From the NCBI RefSeq assembly GCF_041381155.1, contig NC_091139.1:8680383-8744382 (forward strand): 64,000 bases of DNA, written 5' to 3'. Within the stretch, counting starts at the first letter, position 1. Every line of letters starts with the position of its first letter. A program made the translations under genes and the position numbers. Below, in pieces: positions 36,201 to 48,200 of this stretch. The notes under the pieces were generated by a model, which saw only the letters and a program-made list of their open reading frames with translations, had not been told where the DNA came from and did no database searches. This DNA is from Argopecten irradians (Eukaryota > Mollusca > Bivalvia > Pectinida > Pectinidae).

Positions 36201-39200
36201 GAGTTACCTGTAACATTAACTCATGACACAATTTACCTGTAACATTAACTCATTTAACGATCACGAGTTACCCGTAACATTAACTCATCATACAAGTTAC
36301 ACTAACATAAACTCATTAGACGACATGAGTTACCTGTACATTAACTCATTATCATGAGGTTACCTGTAACATTAACTCATTACATCATGAGTTACCTGTA
36401 ACATTAACTCATTACACGAGTTACCTGTAACATTAACTCATTACACAGAGTTACCTGTAACATTAACTCATGACACGAGTTACCTGTAACATTAACTCAT
36501 CACACGAGTTACCTATAACATTAACTCATTACATGAGTTACCTTAAATTAACTCATTACATGAGTTTACCTATAACATTAACTCATCATTTACGAGTTAC
36601 CTGTAACATTAACTCATTACAAGAGTTACCTGTAACATTAACTCATCACACAGAGTTACCTGTAACATTAACTCATCACACAGAGTTACCTGTAACATTA
36701 ACTCATTATACAACTTGACAAGTTACCTGTAACATTAAACTCATTACACAACCTGAGTTACTGTTATAACATTAACTCATGACAGGAGTTACCTGTAACA
36801 TTAACTCATGACACGAGAGTTACCTGTAACATTAACTCATTACAGAGTTACCTGTAACATTAACTCATGTACATAGAGTTACCTGTAACATTAACTCATG
36901 ACACGAGTTACCTGTAACATTAACTCATTACACGAGTTACCTGTAACATTAACTCATCACACGAGTTACCTGTAACATTAACTCATTACACGAGTTACCT
37001 GTAACATTAACTCATTACACGAGTTACCTGTAACATTAACTCATTCACATGAGTTACCTGTAACATTAAACTCATCACACAAGTTACCTGTAACATTAAC
37101 TCATTACCGACAATAGTTACCTGTAACATTGTATTACCTTAACAATGAGTTACCATGAGTAACATTAACTTATTAACACATCACACGAGTTACTGTATTT
37201 TCATTTACCTTTTAAAAGTTAAAAACATTTAAAACTATCAGTGGTTTCAACATGGAAATGTTTTAAACTGTTATACCTTTACTTCACCTGTTTTAAAAGT
37301 ACTGAGTCGTTACACAAGTTACCTGTTGTATTGACTCATAATATGAGTTACCTGACATATTGACTCATTAAATGAGTTACCTGTCATATTGACTCATTAT
37401 ATGAGTAACCTGTCATATTGTGACTCATTACATGAGTTACCTGTCATTTTACTGCATACATTGCGTCTTTTTAACTAGTAACGTCATATTGACTCATTAT
37501 ATGAGTTTTACCTGTATTGCTTGTTATAATAGTTACCTGACGTATTCAACTCATTATTGAGTTTATAGTGTATTACTCATGTAATGTTTATTAACCTGTG
37601 GTACTGCTTATATGAGTTACCTGTCAGTATTGCCTTGTTATAAAACATTGAGTAACCTGACGTATTGACTCATAATATGAGTTACCTGTCATATTGGCCT
37701 TTTGTTAATATTAGTTACCTGACTTATTGACTCTTTATATGAGTTTACCTGTCAATTATTGACTCTTGTTATATGAGTTACCTGTCGTATTGCCTTGTTA
37801 TATGAGTTACCTGTCATATTGCCTCATTATATGAGTTTACCTGTCACGTATTGCCTTGTTATATGAGTTTAACCTGTCGTATTGCCATTGTTTATATGAG
37901 TTACACTGTTGTATTGCCTTGTTATATGAGTTACCTGTCGTATTGCCTTGTTATATGAGTAACCTGTCATATTGCCTCATTGTTATATGAGTTACCTGTC
38001 GTATTGCCTTGTTATATGAGTTACCTGTTGTATTGCCTTGTTATATGAGTTTTACCTGTCATATTGCCTTGTTATATGAGTTTACCTGACGTATTGCCTT
38101 GTTATATGAGTTACCTTTCGTATTGCCTTGTTATATGAGTTACCTGTCGTATTGCCTTGTTATATGAGATTACCTGTCATATTGCCTTGTATATATGATT
38201 TACCTGTCGTATTGCCTTTGACACATTATAATGAGTTACCTGTTGTATTGCCTTGTTATATGAGTTACCTGTCGTATTGCCTTGTTATATGAGTTACCTG
38301 ACGTATTGCCTTGTTATATGAGTTACCTGTCGTATTGCCTTGTTATATGAGTTACCTGTCGTATTGCCTTGTTATATGAGTTTACCTGTCGTATTGACTC
38401 ATGTTATATGAGTTACCTGTTGTATTGCCTTGTTATATGAGTTACCTGTCGTATTGCCTTGTTATATGAGTTACCTGTCGTATTGCCTTGTTATATGAGT
38501 TACCTGTCGTATTGCCTTGTTATATGAGTTACCTGACGTATTGACTCATTATATGAGTTACCTGTCATATTGCCTTGTTATATGAGTTACCTGTCGTATT
38601 GCCTTGTTATATGAGTTACCTGTCGTATTGCCTTGTTATATGAGTTACCTGTCGTATTGCCTTGTTATATGAGTTACCTGTCGTATTGCCTTGTTATATG
38701 AGTTACCTGTCGTATTGCCTTGTTATATGAGTTACCTGTTGTATTGCCTTGTTATATGAGTTACCTGTCGTATTGCCTTGTTATATGAGTTACCTGTCGT
38801 ATTGCCTTGTTATATGAGTTACCTGTCGTATTGCCTTGTTATATGAGTTACCTGTCGTATTGCCTTGTTATATGAGTTACCTGTCGTATTGCCTTGTTAT
38901 ATGAGTTACCTGTCGTATTGCCTTGTTATATGAGTTACCTGTCGTATTGACTTGTTATATGAGTTACCTGACGTATTCACTCATTATATGAGTTACCTGT
39001 GGTATTGCCTTGTTATATGAGTTACCTGTCGTATTGCCTTGTTATATGAGTTACCTGACATATTGACTCATTATATGAGTTACCTGTCGTATTGCCTTGT
39101 TATATGAGTTACCTGTCGTATTGCCTTGTTATATGAGTTACCTGTCGTATTGCCTTGTTATATGAGTTACCTGTCGTATTGCCTTGTTATATGAGTTACC

Positions 39201-42200
39201 TGTCGTATTGCCTTGTTATATGAGTTACCTGACGTATTGCCTTGTTATATGAGAGTTACTGTTATATGAGAACCTGTATTGCCTTGTTATATGAGTTACC
39301 TACTGTATTCACTATTATATGAGTTAACACTGTCATATTGCCTTGTTATATGAGTTACATGTCGTATTGCCTTGGTATATGATTACCCTGTCGTATTGCC
39401 TTGGTTATATGAGTTGGTTTCTGTGTTAATGCCCCCTGTTGTTAAGAGTTAACCTGTTGTATTACACATGTTTATGAGTTACCTGTCGTATTGCCTTGTT
39501 AATATGAGTTACCTGTCGTATTGCATTGTTATATGAGTTACCTGTGGGTATTGCCTTGTTATATGAGTTTACCTGTCATATTGCCTTGTTATATGAGTTA
39601 CCTGTCGTATTGCCTTGTTATATGAGTAAACCTGAAAAAAAAAAAGACGTATTGCCAATTGTTTATATGAGTTACCTAACGTATTGACTCATTATATGAA
39701 GTTACCTGACTGGTACCACCTTGTTTATACACCCGCAAGTTACCTGATGTATATTGACCTATGAATCCCCTGTCGTATTGCCCTTGTTATATGAGTTACC
39801 TGTACGTATTGCCTAGGTTTATATGAGTTTACCTGTCGTATTGCCTTGTTAATATGAGTTACCTGTTGTATTGCCTTGTTATCATGAGTAACCTGTTGTA
39901 TTGCCTTGTTATTATGATAATGAGTGACCTTTTATGATTAACACTGTCCTATTGCCTTTGTTATATGAGTTACCTGTTGTATTGCCTTGTTATATGAGTT
40001 ACCTGTCGTATTGCCCTTGTTATAATGAGTTACCTGTCGTATTGACTTGTTATATGAGTTACCTGTCGTATTGCACTCAGTTATATGAGTTACCTGTTGT
40101 AGTTGCCTTGTTATATGAGTTACCTGAACAGTATTGACTCACTATATGAGTTGTATGATAGCCTTTGTTCTATGAGTTACCTGTCGTATTAAGAACAACC
40201 TGTAACACTTTCCCAGGTTTGTTTTTTTCACTGTATTGCAACTTGTTATAGGTGAGTAACCTGTCCGTATTGCCTTGTTATATGAGTTACCTGTTTATAT
40301 TAGTCCTAATGATTTATATGAGTTACCTGTCGTAAGTATTGCCTTGTTATAAGAGTTACCATGTCCGTATTGGACCTTGGTTATATGAGTTACCTGTCAC
40401 GTACTTGCCTTGTTATATGAGTTACCTGTATCCATTAAACTATCATTTTGTGAGTTACATCTGTTGAATTTACCTGTTATATGTAGTTACCTGACGTACC
40501 ACACTATTATGAGTCAATGACCTGACAGTATTGCTTGTTGAATGGAATATAGACCTAAGTATTACTCCATCCATGAGATCACTCGTCATATTGACTATCA
40601 CTGTATAAGAGTTACCGTGTCCGTTTTGCCTGGACTTTATGAGAGTTACCTGAACAGTAATGCACTATCTATTGTGAGTAACACTGTTGTATGGGCCCTT
40701 GTATATATGAGTAACCTGTCATAACTTGACTCATTATAAGAAGTTACCTGTCGTAATTGCCTCTTGTTATAAGTTAGCTTACTCTGACTCTCTATTCAAT
40801 CATTATAATGAGTTTACCAATCGTAGAGCTTGTTGATGGTCTGAGTTAGCCTTTCATAATGCGCGGAATTGTCTCTAGTATTGCTGTAAAATATTGCAGG
40901 GGTTGGATATGAGTTACTGTGACGTATTCACATCATTAGAAAATTATTTCTTGCACTCGTCAGTTTTATAAATGTGTAATTTAAAAAAAATAAAATACAA
41001 GCTATATAGAGACTGTGCCATGTACACCATGACCTATAAATAACTCACATAATGAGCTTTTATACAGGAATCCAATGTAAGTCATTAATGACCAACCTAT
41101 TCATAATTTTCCTAGATGTCTACATGATTGAACTGTTGTAATTGTTTATATAGAGTTTCATGTGTAGATTGCAAAGTGACGTGTACACAAATACACTTGA
41201 GTACATCAAGTGACTGTGTACACATTCAGGCCCACTGTATCATGAGAATTCCTCAACAAAATTCAATTGACAACCTCTAGTTATATGAGTTTCATACCCA
41301 GCTCGGATAAAATACTCATTAATTCATCACGTTACCTGCCAATTATTGCCCTTAAAATTCTAACAAACAAATTCTGAAAAATTCAAATATGTGCATTTTT
41401 GCAATTCATTACAAAAACTGAATTCAGATCTTATATACGCGTGTAGTGAAGTGAAGAAATGATTATCAGTGTAGAAAGCATGTTAAAACATGCATGTGCA
41501 AACATAATGCAAGTCTACAAAAGACAAAATGACAAATTTTTTCTAAAGAAAACAACTGCATCATTCATTTTTCTAATGGTTGATAAGGTGATTTTTAGCT
41601 TCAGAATTTACCAAAAATAAGTAACACCTATAAAATTTACAACACTCTATAACAACTATCAAATTTCTAAAAAATTGTTAGGGCGAAACAAAAAGTAAGC
41701 TAATACCACTAGTACTATACATAAGCATCAGAACAGGGTACATTATACTTTAAAAGTCAGCATGCATGATATTGCAATTATGTACCATTCATGAGTTAAA
41801 AAAAACCTGTCATTGGCCTTGTATATGAGTATACCTGTCCAAGTATTATTGAGGTAATACACTATAACCTGCAAACTGTTGCCTTGTTAACAAAATTTAA
41901 GTATTGCCTTGTTATATTACTGAAATTTCTTCCCAATAATAAGAGACCTGTCGTATTGTGCATTATATGGTATACTCAGAAGAATGGAAATTCTTGACCT
42001 TACCTGTACACATTACCTGTTGTTATTGTCCTTCATTATAAATTTTGATCCTGACAGAAATGAAGCTATGTTACATATGATCTTCACTGTTACCTAGCCT
42101 ATATGTTACATGTAGACACTGTTACTGTTTGTTTATTTTTTTATATTGAACACTTACCTAGTATTGTGTAAGTTATGTAAAATTTTACCTAGTTGGTCAA

Positions 42201-45200
42201 TGAGTTACTATAATGACCTGTATTGTATATAGTTGACACTGTTACAGTATCTATGCAGTTAGACATGTTACTAGTATGTGGTCAAAACTTAGACAACATG
42301 TTTGTCAAATCTTGAGTTACCTATATGCAATGTTACACATGACCTATATTGTGGTAAACAGTTTGCATACTATAGCAATACCTACATTGTGACTTGTGAT
42401 CTGATACTGTTATCCATTAACAATACCTTAACTTGTATTGCAACAGTTGACATGTTACCTGTATTTTGTCAACAGTTTACCTGTGTTAATGGTCAACAGT
42501 AGACACTGTTTACCTTTACCTACAATGTTGCCATGCTGATTACACTTTACCATTATGGTAACATCAGACACTTTACCTAGTATTGTGGTCAAAGTTAAGA
42601 CAGTTTATTGTATATAGTATTATTAGTTCACACATACCTATATTGGGTTAGTTAATGACACTGTTACCTAGTTATGGTCCAACATTAGACATGATACCTG
42701 TAGTATAAATAGGTCAACATTATACACTTAAAGTATTTGATGGTCAACAGTTAGACACATAAAGTTATGGTCAACAGTTAGACACTGTTACCTAGTTATT
42801 GTTGTCAACAGTTAACACTGTTACCTGTATTTGTCAACAGTTATAACACTGTTACCTATGTAGATCAAATGTTTATGAGTGCAAATTAACTTTTAATTAA
42901 ATCATGTGCAAACATTCAAAACAGTTACAAACATTACCAATAGTATTTGTCAAATTTTAACAACTGCAGTTCAATTTTTCAATAGTTAGACACTGTTACC
43001 TAGTAAGTGATTTTTACAACAGTTAGACATATGTTACCAAATTATTGTAATCAACTAAAACTGTTTATACATGTGGTCAACTCTTTATAACACTGTTTCT
43101 AATATTGTCAACAATTTTAGACAATGTTACTGTAAGCTAATACAACAGTTAGATACAATGCATGTTGCATGTGATCATACACTGTATGTTTTTCAAAAAT
43201 TAACTGTTACCTACATTTTGGTCAACATTAGGGTTACAAGTAAAAAAATAACCAAATTTTACACTTTACCTAGTATTGTGAAAATCAGTTAGACAGTTAA
43301 AAGTATTGTGTCAACAGTTACACTGTTACACTATATTGTGGCAAAACACAAACAGTTAGACACTGTTACCAATGTGATTCTACTAAATTAGACTTCAACT
43401 AAGTCACCAGTTAGAACTGTTACCAGTATTGTGATCAAACAGTTTAGTTATAGTATTGTGGTCAACAGAGTTCTGACACTGGTTATAGTACATTGACACT
43501 GTTATATATTGTTCAAAGCAGGAACTGTTAAGTATTGTGTTACCACTGTTACCTATTACATACAACATGTTAGACACTAATTATAAATGTCAAAGTTAAA
43601 TACTGTTACATTACAGTATTTAAAAGTTAACACTGTTTATACCTTGTGGTAACAGTTAGACACTGTTACCTATATTTGGTTAACAGTTAGACACTGTTAC
43701 CTAGTATTGTGTATTCAACAGTTTGACATGTTATAGTATTGTGTGGTCAACAGTTAGACACTGTTACCTAGATATTTGGTTAACAGTTAGACACTGTTAA
43801 ACCTATTATTGGTCAACAGTTAGACACTGTTCAAACCTAGTATATTGTGGTCAACAGTTAGACACTGTTTACCTTAGTATTGTGGTCAACAGTTAGACAC
43901 TGTTACCTATATTGTGGTCAACAGTTAGACACTGTTACCTATATGTATGTTAAATGGACACTAGTTACTGTTTAGTTATGTTACTGGTCAACAGTTAGAC
44001 ACTGTTACCTATTTATTGTGGTCAACAGTTCAGAACACTGTTACCTAGTATTGTGGCAACAGTTAGACACTGTTTACCTAGTATAAGTGGTCAACAGTTA
44101 GACACTGTTACCTATTATGGTCAACAGTTAGACACTGATACCTAGTATTGTGGTCAACAGTTAGACACTGTGTACCTAGTATTGTGGTCAACAGTTTTTT
44201 GTAGACAACTGATACCTAGTATTGTGGTCAACAGTTAAACACTGTTACCATAGTATTGTGGTCAACAGTTAGACCACTGTTACCTAGTATTGTGGTCAAC
44301 AGTTAGATACTGTTACCTATTATTGTGGTCAACAGTTAGACACTGGATACCTAGTATTGTGGTCAAACAGTTAGACACTGTTACCTAGTATATTGTGTCA
44401 ACAGTTAGACACAGTTACCTAGGTATTGTGGTCAACATTTTAGACACTGAAATACCTAGTATTGTGGTCAACAGTTAGACACTGATACCTAGTATATTGT
44501 GGTCAACAGTTAGACACTGTTACCTATTATGTGGTCAACAGTTAACACTGTTACCTAATATTAGTGGTCAACAGTTAGACACTGTTACCTAGTATTGTGG
44601 TCAACAGTTAGACACTGTTACCTAGTATTGTGATCAACAGTTAGACACTGTTACCTAGTATTGTGGTAAACAGTTAGACACTGTTACCTAGTATTGTGGT
44701 CAACAGTTAGACACTGTTACCTAGTATTGTGGTCAACAGTTAGACACTGTTACCTAGTATTGTGGTCAACAGTTAGACACTGTTACCTAGTATTGTGGTC
44801 AACAGTTAGACACTGTTACCTTTATATAGTATTGTGGTCAACAGTTAGACACTGTTACCTAGTATTGTGGTCAACAGTTAGACACTGTTACCTAGTATTG
44901 TGGTCAACAGTTAGACACTGTTACCTAGTATTGTGATCAACAGTTAGACACTGTTACCTAGTATTATGGTCAACAGTTAGACACTGTTACCTAGTATTGT
45001 GATCAACAGTTAGACACTGTTACCTAGTATTGTGGTCAACAGTTAGACACTGTTACCTAGTATTGTGGTCAACAGTTTAGACACTGTTACCTAGTATTGT
45101 GGTCAACAGTTAGACACTGTTACCTAGTATTGTGGTCAACAGTTAGACACTGTTACTAGTATTGTGGTCAACAGTTAGACACTGTTACCTAGTATTGTGA

Positions 45201-48200
45201 TCAAACAGTTAGACACTGTTACCTAGTATTGTGGTCAACAGTTAGACACTGTTACCTAGTATTATTGTGGTCAACAGTTAGACACTGTTACCTATATATT
45301 GTGATCAACAGTTAGACACTGTTACCTAGTATTGTGGTCAACAGTTAGACACTGTTACCTAGTATTGTGGTCAACAGTTAGACACTGTTACCTAGTATTG
45401 TGGTCAACAGTTAGACACTGTTACCTAGTATTGTGATCAACAGTTAGACACTGTTACCTAGTATTGTGGTCAACAGTTAGACACTGTTACCTAGTATTGT
45501 GGTCAACAGTTAGACACTGTTACCTAGTATTGTGGTCAACAGTTAGACACTGTTACCTAGTATTGTGGTCAACAGTTAGACACTGTTACCTAGTATTGTG
45601 GTCAACAGTTAGACACTGTTACCTATTGTGGTCAACAGTTAGACACTGTTACCTAGTATTGTGGTCAACAGTTAGACACTGTTACCTAGTATTGTGGTCA
45701 ACAGTTAGACACTGTTACCTAGTATTGTGGTCAACAGTTAGACACTGTTACCTAGTATTGTGGTCAACAGTTAGACACTGTTACCTAGTATTGTGGTCAA
45801 CAGTTAGACACTGTTACCTAGTATTGTGGTCAACAGTTAGACACTGTTACCTAGGTATTGTGGTCAACAGTTAGACACTGTTACCTAGTATTGTGGTCAA
45901 CAGTTAGACAATGTTACCTATTGTGGTCAAACAGTTAGACACTGTTACCTAGTATTATGGTCAACAGTTAGACACTGATACCTAGTATTGTGGTCAACAG
46001 TTACGACACTGTTTTACCTAATTGTGGTCAACAGTTAGACACTGTTACCTAGTATTGTGGTCAACAGTTAGACACTGTTACCTAGTATTGTGGTCAACAG
46101 TTAGACACTGTTACCTAGTATTGTGGTCAACAGTTAGACACTGTTACCTATTGTGGTCAACAGTTAGACACTGTTACCTAGTATTGTGGTCAACAGTTAG
46201 ACACGTGTATACCTAGTATTGTGGATCAACAGTCAGACACTGTTACCTAGTATTATGGTCAACAGTTAGACACTGTTACCTAGTATTGTGGTCAACAGTT
46301 AGACACTGTTACCTAGTATTGTGATCAACAGTTAGACACTGTTACCTAGTATTGTGGTCAACAGTTAGACACTGTTACCTATTATTGTGGTCAACAGTTA
46401 GACACTGATACCCTTGTATTGTGGTCAACAGTTAGACACTGTTACCTAGTATTGTGGTCACAGTTAGACACTGTTTACCTAGTTTGTGTCAACAGTTAGA
46501 CACTGTTACCTAGTATTGTGGTCAACAGTTAGACACTGTTACCTAGTATTGTGGTCAACAGTTAGACACTGTTACCTAGTATTGTGGTCAACAGTTAGAC
46601 ACTGTTACCTAGTATTGTGGTCAACAGTTAGACACTGTTACCTAGTATTGTGGTCAACAGTTAGACACTGTTACCTAGTATTGTGGTCAACAGTTAGACA
46701 CTGTTACCTAGTATTGTGGTCAACAGTTAGACACTGTTACCTAGTATTGTGATCAACAGTTAGACACTGTTACCTAGTATTATGGTCAACAGTTAGACAC
46801 TGTTACCTAGTATTGTGATCAACAGTTAGACACTGTTACCTAGTATTATGGTCAACAGTTAGACACTGTTACCTACCTATGTTATTGTGGTCAACAGTTA
46901 ATATGTTGTTACCTATTATTGTGGTCAACAGTTAGACACAGTTACCTAGTATTGTGGTCAACATTATTAGACACTGTTACCTGTATGTGGTCAACAGTTA
47001 GACACTGTTACCTGTTACCTATTAAATTGTTGTCAACAGTTAGACACTGTTACCTATTATTGTGGTCAACCTTACACTGTTACCTAGTATTGTGGTCAAC
47101 ATGTTAACACTGTAAAAAACCTAGTATTGTGGTAAAACTGTTAAACTGTTAACTACCTAGTATTGTGGTCAACAGTTAGACACTGTTACCTTTATTGTGG
47201 TCAACAGTTAGACACTGTTACCTATTATTGTGGTCAAAGTTAGACACTGTTACCTAGTTAGTGACAACAGTTTAGACACTGTTACCTATATTATGTCAAC
47301 AGTTAGACAGACACTGTTACCTAGTTTTGTTAACAGTTTAGACACTGTTACCTAGTATTGTGGTCAACAGTTAGACACTGTTACCTAGTTATTATGTCAA
47401 CAGTTAGACACTGTTACCTAGTAACTGTGGTCAACAGTTAAACTGTTACCTAGTATTTGGTCAACAGTTAGACACTGTTACCTAGTATTGTGGACAGACA
47501 ACTGACTGTTACCTAGTTATATTGTGGTCAACAGTTAGACACTGTTACCTATGTATTGAGGTCAACAGTTAGACACTGTTACCTATGTATACCTGTCACA
47601 GTCAACAGTTATAACTATAGTTCAACAGACTGTTACTAGTTATTGATGTAACAGTTTACTGTTACCTATTATTATGGTCAACATTAAATTAGACACTGTT
47701 ACTATTATTGTGGTCAACAGTTATGTTAGACACTGTTACTAGTCCTATTGTGGTCAACAGTTAGATCACTGTTACCTAGTATTGTGGTCAACAGTTAGAC
47801 ACTGTTACCTAGTTAAAACACCTTATTGTGGTCAACAGTTTAGACACTGTTACCTAGTATTGTGGTCAACAGTTAGACACTGTTACCTAGTATGTGGTCA
47901 ACAGTAGACACTGTTAAGTATTGTGGTCAACATGTTACCACTGTTACCTATTATTGTGGTCAACAGTTATATTCTGTTTACCTATATTGTCAACAGTTAG
48001 ACACTGTTACCTATTGTGGTCAACAGTTGACACTGTTACCTATTTTGGTCAACAGTTAGACATGTTACCTATGAGTGGTCAACATTTAAAGGATTTTACT
48101 GTTATTTCCCCTATTGGGGTCAACAGTTACAGAGGTTAGCCAAAATTTATACAAGTTCTGTTCCCCTAACACGGATGTTTATGGCCAAATTTGGTTACAA

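Noticed and set aside
36150..40780. CRISPR-like array of 29-bp repeats
   Set aside because: There are no unique spacers between units, and the context is a eukaryotic intron; it is a satellite.
40780..42050. Possible location of the missing CYRI exon
   Set aside because: The minus strand was read for a DAE.IL.DLQ.Y.GA-like peptide with flanking AG and GT; none was seen, though base errors here could hide it.
44694..46752. Open frames of 80-136 codons on the plus strand repeating [11 protein letters not shown]
   Set aside because: They are produced by a 33-bp tandem repeat whose length is a multiple of three; the starts are repeat-internal and the frame breaks at every indel unit.
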